Shown here piece by piece: positions 36,815-47,985 of a stretch of DNA of 64,000 nt. The notes beneath the pieces are model-generated. The model saw only the letters and a program-made list of their open reading frames with translations, ran no database searches and was not told where the DNA came from. Origin of the DNA: Malus domestica (taxonomy: Eukaryota > Streptophyta > Magnoliopsida > Rosales > Rosaceae); NCBI RefSeq assembly GCF_042453785.1, contig NC_091677.1:6171501-6235500 (forward strand), given 5' to 3'. Both the position numbers and the translations under genes were made by a program. Every line of letters begins with the position of its first letter. The stretch's first letter is position 1.

Positions 36815-37057
36815 ACCTATGAAGTCTATGACAAGGCGGCCATCAGCGGCCCTCCCGGCCGGCTTATGGAAGAATGCTTCGCCGTTATGCGGTTTGATTG
36901 ACTCAAATGTAGCAGATATGCCGCCAATGTCGGAATCTGAGTCCCCGAAGTTGTAAATTGCCGGAAAAGAACAGGGTGGTAAGTTTTGGCCTCCCACTGC
37001 CAAAACCCACGAAGCCAAGAAGGACCCGGATGCCAGAAGCAGTTTCCAAAACTCCAT
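36815..37057 (-). pseudogene. GDSL esterase/lipase first-exon fragment inside the LARD-like element
   Basis: The minus-strand ATG at 37057 opens a signal peptide (MEFWKLLLASGSFLASWVLA) followed by PCSFPAIYNFGDSDSDIGG, which is the GDSL catalytic block I, then GEAFFHKPAGRAADGRLVIDF. This is the first exon of ENOD8-like GDSL lipases. At the usual exon end a GT donor follows (TTCATAG/GTTACT), so genomic DNA including the start of an intron was captured. The rest of the enzyme is absent. Confidence 0.85.
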
Positions 37058-37236
37058 TTTTCACTGTTTGGCTGATGGTAGTGAGGCTAATCAAGCAGCA
37101 TTTGGAAATGTGAAATCTGGATAGGAAGGGACTGGTTTCTTGGGTTTTTGTGATTTTGCAGATTCACGGTGAAGGTGAAAAAAATGAAAGAGAACACGCA
37201 TAACTTTTCGTATCGATTCCCACAGATGGCGCCAAA

Positions 37237-37568
37237 TGTTGATGCACAAAACCGGAGGGGTCTTGGAACAACGTAAATCCGACCGTGAATATGCAAGAAA
37301 GTAAAGAACATAAGATATATCGTGGTTCACCCCAATGTTTGGGCTACGTCCACACTGATGTTGATATTGTTTCACTCTGAATGGCGAATATACAAGAAGG
37401 CTAGAGGCAGTGTGCTCTTTAGCCTATTTTCTGTGTGCTCTATGGCCTAAGCCTTGCCCTCAAACTTGGCCTCATTTAATGAGGAGAGTGAGATTACATA
37501 ATTACATTTGAGTTCCCCGTGTATTTATACGAGGTCTGAATACGGATGCCCTAAGTATGGTACAAACA
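37237..37568 (-). repeat. 5' LTR of the LARD-like element
   Basis: 332 bp, adjoining the TGGCGCC primer-binding site on its inner edge and the TSD GAGTT on its outer edge. Confidence 0.88.
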
Positions 37569-37573
37569 GAGTT

Positions 37574-38215
37574 TAATAGAAATTTTAGTGGACTTACATC
37601 GGGGCATGGTTTATTAAAGTGTAAACTACACTATAAAATCTCTCCAAATTCTTTGAAAAAAATCCTTCACTTTTATAAATCATGGTTGAATGCACTCGGA
37701 CTTTTATAGACTCCTTTAAAATCTAAATTAAATACACAAATTCTATGGACTTTTATAAACTCGTTTAAAATTCTTATTGAATAACCTTGGACTTTCATAT
37801 ATTCATTTAAAATTCTGATTGAATACTCAATTGAATACACCCTTCTTAAATTCCAGACTTACCTTCCCATAACATACATACATCATCCCCTTCCTACAAC
37901 ATGCGAATTTTTTTGAATTAAACTTGGAAAAGGGGTTTTGTAACTTTAATCCTTCAAGAAGATTGAAATTTAAAATAAACCTAGTGTTGGATTACATATT
38001 GATTATAGTCCTCAAGAAGATTGAAATTTAAAATAAACCTAGTGTTATATTATATATTGATTATAGTCCTTAATTCAAAATAATTAATGTGTATTTTATT
38101 TAATGTCTCCCATTAAATATTTAAATTTATTAATAATACAAATTTTAATTTATTTTTTGACCTAAAAAAAAGTTTTTTTTAATTTATTAATTTAACATTC
38201 TTCAAACTTGAATGA
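37574..38215. other. AT-rich intergenic DNA in block B without counterpart in block A
   Basis: No gene seen. A short direct repeat is present at about 37950-38060 (AAGATTGAAATTTAAAATAA twice, followed each time by an ACCTAGTGTT-like segment). Confidence 0.4.
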
Positions 38216-38590
38216 CTCAATTAATGTACCAAAATCTATGTACCGAAATGTATTATATTGAATTAATGTATTTAAATGTTAGTACTGAAATGTATATACC
38301 GAAATATATGCACCAAAATACATTATATTAAATTAAAGTACCTAAATGTGTGTACCGAAATGTATGCACCTAAATGTTAGTACTGAAAATGTATATACCG
38401 AAATGTATTAAATTGAATTAAAGTACCTAAATGTTTGTATCGAAATGTATGTAACGAAATGTGTGTACCTAAATGTATGCACCGAAAATGTATAATAATG
38501 AATTTAATGTACCTAAATGAATAAGATAAAGTACATCGAAATGTATTGTATAACAAAAATTAGTTTATCTAAATGTTTACAACAAAATAT
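38216..38590. repeat. Degenerate minisatellite of GTACCGAAATGTAT-type units
   Basis: Many copies of a ~12-16-bp unit alternating CCGAAATGTATG and CCTAAATGTTTG. Related arrays appear at 56640-56830 in the opposite orientation and more loosely at 32420-32720. Confidence 0.75.
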
Positions 38591-38819
38591 ATTACGATGA
38601 ATGAAATGAAAATGAAAATTATAATAAAAAAATTAATCCACGAAAATTAGGAAGAAAAAAAGAAATAATTAAAACATCAAAATATAATTAATAAATGAGG
38701 TGATTAATGTATCAAGGGACTAAAATTCGATTTTGATCTTACTCATGGTTTTAGTCTAAAAGTCATATTTGCCAAGGATTAGAATGAATAGATATAAACA
38801 ATAATTGGGTATTTCTGAT

Positions 38820-39670
38820 ATATTCATTAATCTCCAAAGTGAAATATATATAGGAGTTACAAGTGATATTACATATGTACTTCGTTGATGTGGGACAAAA
38901 GACTACCATTTACACTTAACTAATATTTACACATATAACTCGCAACACTCGCCCTCAAGTTGGAGCAAGGATGTCATTCATGCCCAACTTGTCAAGCGAG
39001 TTTGAAAACACACTACTAGACGCATCTATAGTAAGCACGTCAGCTAGTTGATCTTCATATCCCACAAACGAAAAAGCAATAACTTCGACATCTAGTTTTT
39101 CCTTGATAAAATGCCGACCAATATCCACATGCATTGTACGATCAAGTTGCACGGAATTATAAGCAATCTCTATAGCATCCTTGTTAATTATTACAATGAA
39201 GATTTGTTGCACCCTTGGGTTTAAAACCAAAATCCCTTAACAACTTCTTCAACCATAACAACTCACACACTCCATAAGCCATACAACGGAACTCAACTTT
39301 TGTACTTGATCTATCAACCACTTTCTGCTTCTTGCTTCTCCAAGTAACTAGATTACCACCCATAAACATTAAGTATCCAAACGTAGACCTCCGATCAGAA
39401 ATAGAACCTTCCTAAAATGCATTTGTATACCCTTCAACATTTAAATAACTATTCTCCGAGAAAACCAAGCTCTTGCCTGGAGTCATCTTCAAATATCTCA
39501 AAATACGAATTACTGCATCCATATGACCTTTACTACTAGAATGCAAAAACTAGCTTACCATGCTAACTGCATAAACGATATCAAAGTACATGTGAGACAA
39601 GTTGATTAACACCCCCACAAGCCCTTGGTATTGCTCCTTGAGTAGGAACTTGATCTGAAAATATACCCAA
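38820..39670 (-). mobile_element. copia 3'-end fragment (RNase H and partial LTR)
   Basis: Minus-strand readings include GGNLVTWRSKKQKVVDRSS, STKVEFRCMAYGVCELLWL and HVDIGRHFIKEKLD, the RNase H part of copia elements, across frames ending at about 38955. Next to it are the polypurine tract (reading CTCGCCCTCAAGTTGGAGC on this strand) and LTR sequence ending CGCAACA at 38946. RT sequence continues to about 39670, where the PSRP3-B upstream region begins. It belongs to a different family from elements 1 and 2. Confidence 0.75.
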
Positions 39671-39699
39671 ACAATGATTCTGCTCAACCGGAGTATCCC

Positions 39700-40028
39700 C
39701 TCCCAGCAGAACTATCACCGAGTTATGTTTCATCTTGGGACCGGTTTGGATTGGGCTAGGCAGCTAGATTTAATCTGGGTCTTTCAACCTTGGGCCTGGG
39801 TTACCAAACCAGCCCAAAGAACCAGAAACAAACAAGGAGGGAGGGAGAGAGAGAGGGGGAGAGAACCAGCCCAAAGAACAAGAAACAAACAAGGAGAGAG
39901 GGAGAGAGAGAGGGAGAGAGAGAGAGAGAGATGGCATTTTATCCTCTCACAATCTCTTCACATGAACAGATATCTGTCTCTGAGTCTCCACTCAAAGCGG
40001 AAGATAAGAACTTAAACAGAAGAAGAAT
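39700..40028 (+). promoter_or_regulatory. PSRP3-B upstream region with expanded GA tract and overlapping uORF
   Basis: Paralogous to 5905-6171. The GA tract has expanded to 39838-39930, partly by duplication of the AGCCCAAAGAAC segment. The upstream ATG at 39931 starts the same MAFYPLTISSH peptide as in copy A, but the uORF stays open to 40053, overlapping the main ATG at 40029 in another frame. Confidence 0.55.
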
Positions 40029-41170
40029 ATGTTATCCGTGGGAATGGGAATAAAGTGCAAGGAAAACCTGAACGCCGCCGTATTGCGGCTGAAGCTGCCG
40101 CAGCAAAAGCTTCTATTTGTCAACAATGTTAATCAACGAGCATTGAATTTGAAGCCGAAGACTTGTTCTTTCTCTGTTTCTCACTCGCTGCCAGAGCTGA
40201 GGCTCGGACACACTCGTGCCGCAAGAAATGTCAGGCTCTCCGCCGCCGCCGAGTCTCTGGTCGCCGAAGAAACGGCCACCGATGACGACAACACCGCCCC
40301 GGAAAAAAAAGGTCTCTTTTTTTCTCCTCCTCAGTATCTCTGTTGGGTTTTTGTGTTCCGTGTCTGTCTTGTTCTGTAATTTAGAACTGTGACATTGTGA
40401 TATTCCTTAACATTAAGGTTAATTCATAATTGGGTTTATCAACAATTATATGCTGAGCTGAGTTGAATGAATTTGTTTTTATTTTTTTCTCTGGATTTTT
40501 TCTGAGGTTGCAGAATTTGAAATTTATCTTACTCAGTTATAAGCATGAAACCATACTTATGGATTGTTCTAAGGGGGCTAAAAGCGTTTTTCTTACGACT
40601 AGAAACGTTTCTGGCGAAGTTTGCCGAAAATTTTAGAAGTGCTTATGCATTAGAAAACTCTCTTTAGTGCTAAGTGCTTCTTCTAAAGCACTTGGATTTC
40701 AAAAAGTAAATATTTCGAAGTTCTTGTGATAAAAGTGCTTCTATAGAAAGTGCTTATGAATATAATTGGTTACTTGAATTTACCTTTTGATTTCACACTT
40801 TTCCAATTACCAAATACAAGTATTAGGTCTGAAAAACACTGCTCTTGTAGTTATAGCTAAACCCTGTTTCTGTTTTTGGATGATATAGAAGCTTGGAGTG
40901 GTGGTGAAGCCATTTGAGAAACCGAGGCTCGTATTGAAGTTTATTTGGATGGAAAAGAATATCGGCATTGCGCTGGACCAGATGATACCCGGCCACGGCT
41001 CCATCCCTCTCAGCCCCTATTACTTCTGGCCGAGGAGAGATGCGTGGGAGGAGCTCAAGGTCTTGCTCGAAAGCAAGCCCTGGATATCTCAGAAGCAGAT
41101 GATTATCCTTCTCAATCAGGCTACCGATATCATCAATTTGTGGCAGCAGAGCGGCGGCAACCTGGTGTAA
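40029..41170 (+). CDS. PSRP3: Plastid-specific 30S ribosomal protein 3, copy B, exon junction out of phase
   Basis: Exon 1 (40029-40311) encodes a transit peptide close to copy A, with two extra codons (DDDN). Exon 2 (40889-41170, 93 codons plus stop) encodes the intact Ycf65 domain. The donor is preceded by an A8 run (GAAAAAAAAG/GTCTCT), which makes exon 1 end in phase 1, while exon 2 needs phase 0. The alternative donor CTCA/GTATCT is also out of phase here. Splicing as in copy A would therefore shift the frame and stop within nine codons. A weak in-phase donor (TGG/GTTTTT) might rescue it, or the A-run may be miscalled. I regard it as a probable recent pseudogene with intact exon bodies. 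Confidence 0.7.
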
Positions 41171-41860
41171 GCTTTTATGTAGAAAATTTGAGTTTTAAGC
41201 TGCTGTGTTTGTGTGTTATAGTTAGCAATGCTCTTTTATAACACATTTTGGTTATTTGTGAATCACATTTGTTAGATTTTCTCATCTCTCTTCAGATGAT
41301 ATCGACTGCATCTTCCAAGTTCCAATCACATTTCGTTGTTCCGATCACATTTGTTTCGCTCAAACTTCGTTTCGCGTTTGCAATTGAATCGTGTAGTTCA
41401 ATATGTTGGTATGCATTCGTCGATGCCAATCTTATGCAAGAGATTTCTCCTGGCAATGTGCATTTCGCTGTCTTGATCTCTTGATCAATCGACTTTAAAG
41501 TTGCACAAACTACATGTCTTCGATAGCAGCTCTCACAGCAAGCAACTGCTGCAAAAGCGTCTTCAGAATACAGAACTTGAATACGAATCACGAAAATCAT
41601 ACGGGGTTAGGTACGAATACATAAAACCGAAATCATCCACTTTTTTCAAGAGAAGAATTCTGTATATAATATGGTAACCAATATTTAGAAACAGAGAACT
41701 TATGCCATCCAAGACATAAAAAGGGGATCGACACCGTCTACTTGGAGATACAAGACAAATAGCTGGAATAAGAGTATAAGAAACCCTATTGAACTTAAAC
41801 CCACATGGCAAAGTGTTTAGACACAGAAAAGATAGACCAAAGAAAACCCAATTGCCACCA
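41171..41860. other. 3' regions of convergent PSRP3-B and RAD23-B
   Basis: 690 bases between the two stops, paralogous to 7534-8238. A stretch of roughly 370 bp here and in copy A shows no difference that I could see. Confidence 0.6.
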
Positions 41861-44800
41861 TCATTCCTCAAACTCGTGCATGTGATCAAGAAGATAGTTG
41901 GCGGCCAGCTCCTCGTTCTTGTTGCATGCAAAGTATACCTCCAGTACTAGCGCCCGATCGAAACCCATAGCTTCAAGCTGCAAGCAAAAGTTTCGAATTG
42001 TAAATCCTGACCTAAACAATGATATTTCACACATACCAAGTGGAAAAAATGCACTTGTCACATGCATAGAGAAATACTACTTACGCGTTCAATGGCCTCT
42101 CGCTCTTCAGGGGTGACGGTCACAGCCTGTGGCACTGCTGCACCCAACTGCTCCAATAGGTTCCTGAAACATATAGAGTTCAATAACTTTGAACCGTGTG
42201 TATTCAATTTTCAACAAAGAAATGGCCAAGTAGAGCAGATTTTCTAACCCTTCACCCCCTTCAACGGGTTCATTAATCAAGCGTAAGAAGTCAGCTTGAT
42301 GAGCTTGAATGAGCTGCATTAGATGTGGATTTTGCTTCCCCAACTCTTGAAGCATAGGCTACAACAAGGTAAACCGCTGTGAGTCCTCAGATTATAATTA
42401 GAATGACAATCTCGGCCAAACTGAGAAAATTGAAGGAAAACAAAATAAAATCAGCAAATAAATAATACCTGCAGAATTTGAGGGTTTGCTTGTACCATAG
42501 CTCGCAAGGCTTGGAACTGAAATGGTGAATTGGAAACTCATATACAACTCTCAACCACGCAAAAAATAGCAAAAAGCAGACTCAGAAATACAAAGATGCA
42601 TATATACATGCCTGTGGACTGTTGCGCAGGAAATCCAAATTGCCTGCACCAGCATTTGCACCCATATTGGGAAGGCCCTGATTCAACGAGTGAATTAATC
42701 ACTTGACCTTATACGTTATAATGAGGTACAAAGATTACTAATCAACAATATCTACCTGGGGAAACAGATCAAGTGGGTTTGCATTGGGCCCACCAGTAGG
42801 TGCTGCCGGTTGTGGAGCCTGAGCTGGAAGATTTGCTGCCGGAGGATTTGCTGCTTGTTCACCAGCAGGAACTTGGACCGCTGGTGGGACTTCAGCTTGC
42901 TCAGGAATGCCCTGACATGGTGACATGTATATCAAATTATCAGTTTCTGTGTCAATCTGATAGTAACGCCTACACATGCTTGCTAATGCATATAGGGATA
43001 CCATATACTGGAATCAAAACAAGTAATTGATGAGGATTAAACAACCAACAAAGTATAAGTTTCCTTTTTCCAATTTTCTTCAAGGCCATGACAGCAAATT
43101 TGTACGAAAATAAAACTTAGAATATATGACAAAAACATCTGGTGGACAGCAATCTATAATCTGTCTTATAAGTTATAATCCAACTCAAATCACCCGCCAA
43201 TTTCAATTGTATATGTAGTTCTGAGAGGGAAAGGATCATAACCAACACAATAGAGCATCATCATTATAAAACTAAATATCACAAAGTACAAGGTGTTTAT
43301 CAACAGAAAGCGTAATGGTTCTGAGATAAACAGAGAGACAAATAAATTTGTGTACTGCTAAATGTGTTAGATAGAGAAACAGAAACACACCTACTAATTA
43401 ATCAAGTTTAATATATTAACTAATAATTTTTTTCCTCCTCATTTTTTGCAATCAAACTTCCTTTTCTATCTAATTTCCCAACTAGCAACATGAAAACAAA
43501 TAAAGAATCAAAATATCCCAGTTAAGTACTCACAGAATATAGATACTCGACAGCCCTTTCAGGGTTGTTAAAAGCAGCCCGTAAAGCACGGATAACAGTT
43601 TCCCGATCCCAACTTCCTCCACCCATATCTAGAATCTGCTGAACGGTAGACTCTAAAGTAGTTCCTGCAACTAGGTTTGATGCAGCTTGGCCATACACAT
43701 CTGATCTTGAATCAGTAGGGGCTACAACAGCAGCAGTTTGGGCGGCAGGTTGTGATCTGGACCAATGGATGTAATAGAATTATATATTACATATAAAACC
43801 TTGAAATGCAGGTTGTATAGTAAACAACAAAGACAACCTCAACGAGTTGGTACTTCTTAAAAAGAGTCAATAAATGAAAATTAATAACACTTACAAAAGG
43901 GCCATTTATTGGGAACTCAAAATTATTTAAATGATAAATAAAAAATTGAAAAAGAAAGGAATGAGCAAGGGATAAAAGCATAGGGGTGTGATATCCACAC
44001 TCTCCATTTTACTTCTCACACACCTTTTTAATTTTTGACCATCGGATCAGATGAATTGAAGAAGATCAACGGACAAAAATTATCAAGGGGTGTGTGAGAA
44101 GTAAAATGGAGTGTGTGGATAGCACACCCCAAAGCATATTGTACAACCAAAACCATAATCTACTCTAAAAATTTAGGAACCATTTGAAAATTGAAAATTT
44201 TTCCTCTATTTTGGTAAAAGTATATAATATGAATAAAATATGTAGTTTTCACTAATTGAAATGTTTTATACTTCATATTGCTCTCAGCAGTCAGTAAAAA
44301 TATTACCATAAAGTTAACATCTATAAGTTTTCTGTCAAACTATTTTAGATGAGTGATTCAAAAGAAAATCCAAGGTGTGAAAGTATACTCACTCTACCAC
44401 AGCTGGCGCAGGAGCTGGAGCAGGAGCTGGAGCTGCTGGGGGTGGTGCTGCCGAGGTAGGAGCAGTACTAGCAGGTTGGGGCTGCAAAAACATAGCCCAC
44501 ATAAGATGTACTTTAAAAAAAAATATAATACTGCTTATTTTTGTATTGTATACCTCATAATGAGTGGCTATATAGTGAACATCTATACGCCTACAATTCA
44601 CCAGAAAGTATATGCAACTTCATAAGTACAATTCCCCAAACAAGAATCCCCCATACATCATTCCGCCCATATTCACAGAAACCTCTTCCTAGATAATGAA
44701 AAGCAAACATGCTTCCAAGGTTTGTTCATTAAGGAAAAAAAAAAAGATGTTCTCTATCCATGGAGTCAATAAAAAGATTATCAGAATCACATGCAGAACC

Positions 44801-46178
44801 AAAGTGAAAAAAGTTCAATCCAAAACAATGATAAAAAACATAGAAAATGAGCTGACTTTACCTGACTTGTGGCTGCACCTTGCTTACTGGAGGTTCCGGC
44901 TGGTGAGGCCTTGGGCTGCAATTGTTAATTAGAACATAGTTAAGTAATTAGCATCTGTAGTATAATTATAATTGTAAGTTTATTAAAAATGCCACATACT
45001 TGCTACAACAGTATAGTAATACAATTATAAAAACAACAGACAACTCATAAAACGAAACAACATAAACCAATCAAAGTGAGATACTTAATGGTTATCGCAT
45101 AACCAACTTGATGCTTAATATTCTCTTTAAGGTTAACAAGTAGACTTCGAAATTCTTTCTTGAAAGATTGAATAAAATAGCATATATGAGCACAGTTTCA
45201 TATCTCACAATTACAAATCCTGTCAACAAAAATTACAACACCTTCATTTCTTAAGCAATCCCGACAATTGTAAGAAAATCACTCTCACCTTGGTTAACAT
45301 TATCACAATAAAACTATTTTCAGCAACATTATTTGCTTCTAGAGTTGTGTCATCCTTAAGAACTTTCCCCTGATGAATAAGCATCTGCTGCGGGGCAGGG
45401 TACACATCTGCACCCTGTGCCGTCTCTATAATTGTCTTGACATCAGCAACCTGGGAGAAAGGATTAGCACAATAAGTACCACACTGAGCTGGAAATCATT
45501 AAAAAAAAAAGGATACACAAAAGCTGTTGAGTAACCAAAAGTGAATGCATGAGTTGCTTAGTGTCCTGCATATTAAGTGGGCTAAGTAACGAAACAGGAA
45601 CTTGAAATAAATCAGTTCGATCTTTCATTCATCCAATCCTGTGTAGGCTTGAGATTATCCCATTCACTTATAAACCATGACTTCGAATCAACGTATAAAG
45701 GATAAAAGATTTGAGTCCAAATTAACTAAAAAACTAAACGCCCATAGAAGTGCATCCCTACTCCAATAAACATGAACTTCTCCGAGCGATCAAAGCCGAA
45801 AAATTCCGCAACAATGTCAATGTTTGACCATAACACTAACGCTAAAGCTACAGAATTTGCACAACTGGACAACAAATTCACTAAAACTTCAACCAAATTC
45901 AACAATTATGCAAACACAAAACAGCGAACAATCAAACAATCTGAACTGAAACTATACCGGGGCGTGAAAAGCCCTAATTAGCATTCAATCCCCAAAAACA
46001 CTAATTACCCAAAAACTGAAGCGATTAACATCCCAAATTAAGCACAAAAGCAATTGAATTTTCCGTCTCCGATGATTAATTATTGAAAATTTGTATATGC
46101 GTGTGTTTATACCGTCTCTTCGGGTTTCACTTCGATCGCGAAGTTGGTGCCCTTCAAAGTCTTGACAAAAACCTTCAT
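41861..46178 (-). CDS. RAD23: Ubiquitin receptor RAD23 (RAD23C/D-like), intact copy B
   Basis: RAD23 shuttles ubiquitinated proteins to the proteasome and stabilises XPC/RAD4 in nucleotide excision repair. Eleven exons: 46113-46178, 45289-45450, 44862-44915, 44393-44481, 43534-43756, 42756-42911, 42612-42677, 42469-42516, 42249-42358, 42085-42163 and 41861-41977. They join in frame to 389 aa. Domains: ubiquitin-like 1-76 ([24 protein letters not shown]), Pro/Ala-rich linker, UBA1 about 157-198 ([20 protein letters not shown]), XPC-binding about 263-323, and C-terminal UBA2 about 342-388 ([19 protein letters not shown]). All introns are GT-AG except the one after exon 7, which has a GC donor (CAG/GCATGT). 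An in-frame ATG at 46310 could add 44 residues, but it is too near the TATA box to be the likely start. Confidence 0.95.
43983..44130. mobile_element. MITE in intron 4 of RAD23-B, 8-bp TSD AAAGCATA
   Basis: 148 bp, almost entirely two long inverted arms (GGGGTGTGATATCCACAC versus GGGGTGTGCTATCCACAC, each continuing through CTCCATTTTACTTCTCACAC). The direct repeat AAAGCATA at 43975-43982 and 44131-44138 fits hAT. The arms should fold into a strong hairpin. Confidence 0.85.
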
Positions 46179-46345
46179 CGTCTTCTTCAACTTGTACGAT
46201 TCGGCCCAATTCGTAGAGTTTCCGCAAGACTTCGATCTCCGGTTGCCGCCGGTCACGTTTTCCAGAGAGAGAGGAGAGAGAAACGCGAGAGAGAGAGAGC
46301 ACGAAGTCACTGTGATAACGAAAAGCAGTAGTCCTTGTTCTATCG

Positions 46346-46353
46346 CTTATATA
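46346..46353 (-). promoter_or_regulatory. Likely TATA box of RAD23-B
   Basis: The minus strand reads TATATAAG here, about 168 bases upstream of the chosen ATG at 46178, leaving a plausible 5' leader with GA/CT-rich sequence. Confidence 0.45.
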
Positions 46354-46359
46354 GTAGCT

Positions 46360-47985
46360 ACAGAAAGTAGAAGCACCGATCCACTAAACTGGCGATTTAT
46401 CAGGTAGTAGTTCCATAGCCAATGAAATCACGCCACGTGTAAGATAAATGTGTACCTATCGGTGGGGCTTGGGAGATGGTAAAGTTCGGAGAGGATTTGG
46501 CTTCGTGAAGAAGAAGTTAGGGAGGATTTGGACCTTGGAGATTACCCAAGTTTGTGATATATTTTTTCGATAAAAAAAATAAAAAAATTTACAAAACGAT
46601 ATATTGTTTGGATAGTACTTATTGATACGAATGCATGGGCGTAAGTGAAATGTTTGGAGTTAGAATGAAGATTTTGCCATCATCATCTTCTAGAATCAGT
46701 AGGCAAAATCATCAAGGATTCGACTTACGTAATCCTCCCAAGAAGTGGTCTAATTCACATTTGCTAAATTTTATGGGTTGGGTAAATTTTTTTTTTTTTA
46801 TTTTATAAACAATAACATTAACGGATTAAATTGTTAATTGTAAGAAGGGAGGGAAATCGAATGTGCACCAGAGCACATGAACATGATTGTTTTCACTATT
46901 AATGCAACGCGCCATCTGCTATGGCTTGGGTAATTAGATTTTACAATTTTTCATGAAAGCTACAATAAGCTGATATTTTTCTTATTTATAACAAGTGTAC
47001 CGCATGAATGATCGACATTAAAATTCTCTCTTTTCTATTTTTGGGTGTTTTATATATTGGCCAATTACAATAGAAATAAAAAAAAAGAACAATAAAGTAT
47101 GATGCACTCAAGGAATATACTCTACTTCTAAGCATTGCAAACATAGATTCTTTTAGCCTCTCGAATGTTTATTAGCTACCTATTCATTGTGGGTGGGGTG
47201 TACTGTAAGTTTAATATCAAACGGTGTCGTATAATAAACCACTTTAATATTCCACTTAGTTACAATTTCGTACTTTCAAACTCAACAAAAAAACATAAGA
47301 GATGCAAGTTCGACTATTCAAGTAAAATTGTTTCGATATTAGATCACAAGTATGATGTGGCTACGAATTTTTCAACTCGACATATTGTAGTGAATAAAGC
47401 CCTTACATGTACATTTTGAAAATGTGTATATTAACCTCATTTTTCTTAATTTGTTTTCTTGTTGAGAATTCATATTGAAATGACAATTTAAAAATCTTAC
47501 AATCAAATAATGACGATATATTAATCATATAATAACCGCATGTAAAATTCAAGAAAGTGATCATTCTAATAATTGAGGTTTGTTCATCCATACAAACAAA
47601 TTTTTAATTTTATATAATCTTATTTTCATAAAATAAAAAGAAAACTAATGAAAAGGGTTTGAAAACTTTGAATTTTAATGATAAGGACAAAATAAAGGAT
47701 AAAGTGAATAGTACCAGGATTGACTTTTTAGTGTAAAAATATGATTTTTCGTTAAAGTGAACAGTACTGGGAGCTTTTCGTTAAAGTTCCCTAAAATAAA
47801 TTTAATTTTATATATATTTTGTTTCTTTAGTGTGTTGAATCCAATTCCTAAAGAATAAAATGCAGGTCCAAAGGACCGTAGGCACAAACAAAACGCGGCG
47901 GCCCAACTTTCGGAACGGAGGCCCAGCCCAACAACACAAAACCTAGGAATTAAAAAAACAAGCGTCCCCAAAATACCAAAGCTTT
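46360..47985. other. Intergenic between divergent RAD23-B and CDC123 genes, with a MITE at about 47638-47795
   Basis: AT-rich upstream region. About 47638-47795 holds a MITE-like sequence (GGGTTTGAAAACTTTGA, GGACAAAATAAAGGATAAAG, GTGAACAGTACTGGGAGC, TTTTCGTTAAAGT twice) that I recognise as very frequent in apple and pear sequence. No gene is visible otherwise. Confidence 0.55.

Larger units (their letters stand above)
33988..37568 (-). mobile_element. Non-autonomous LTR element (LARD-like) carrying host gene fragments, TSD GAGTT
   Basis: LTRs are 37237-37568 (5' in element orientation) and 33988-34398 (3'). Both show TGTTTGTA...CATCAACA ends on the minus strand. TSD GAGTT is at 33983-33987 and 37569-37573. 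Directly inside the 5' LTR the minus strand reads TTTGGCGCCATCTGTGGG, a typical plant primer-binding site of the TGGCGCC type. No gag or pol is present. The interior holds a GDSL lipase fragment, an aspartate-semialdehyde dehydrogenase fragment, a low-complexity Lys/Arg-coding stretch (35828-36313) and four minisatellites. The element interrupts duplicated block B; block A has no counterpart. Confidence 0.9.
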
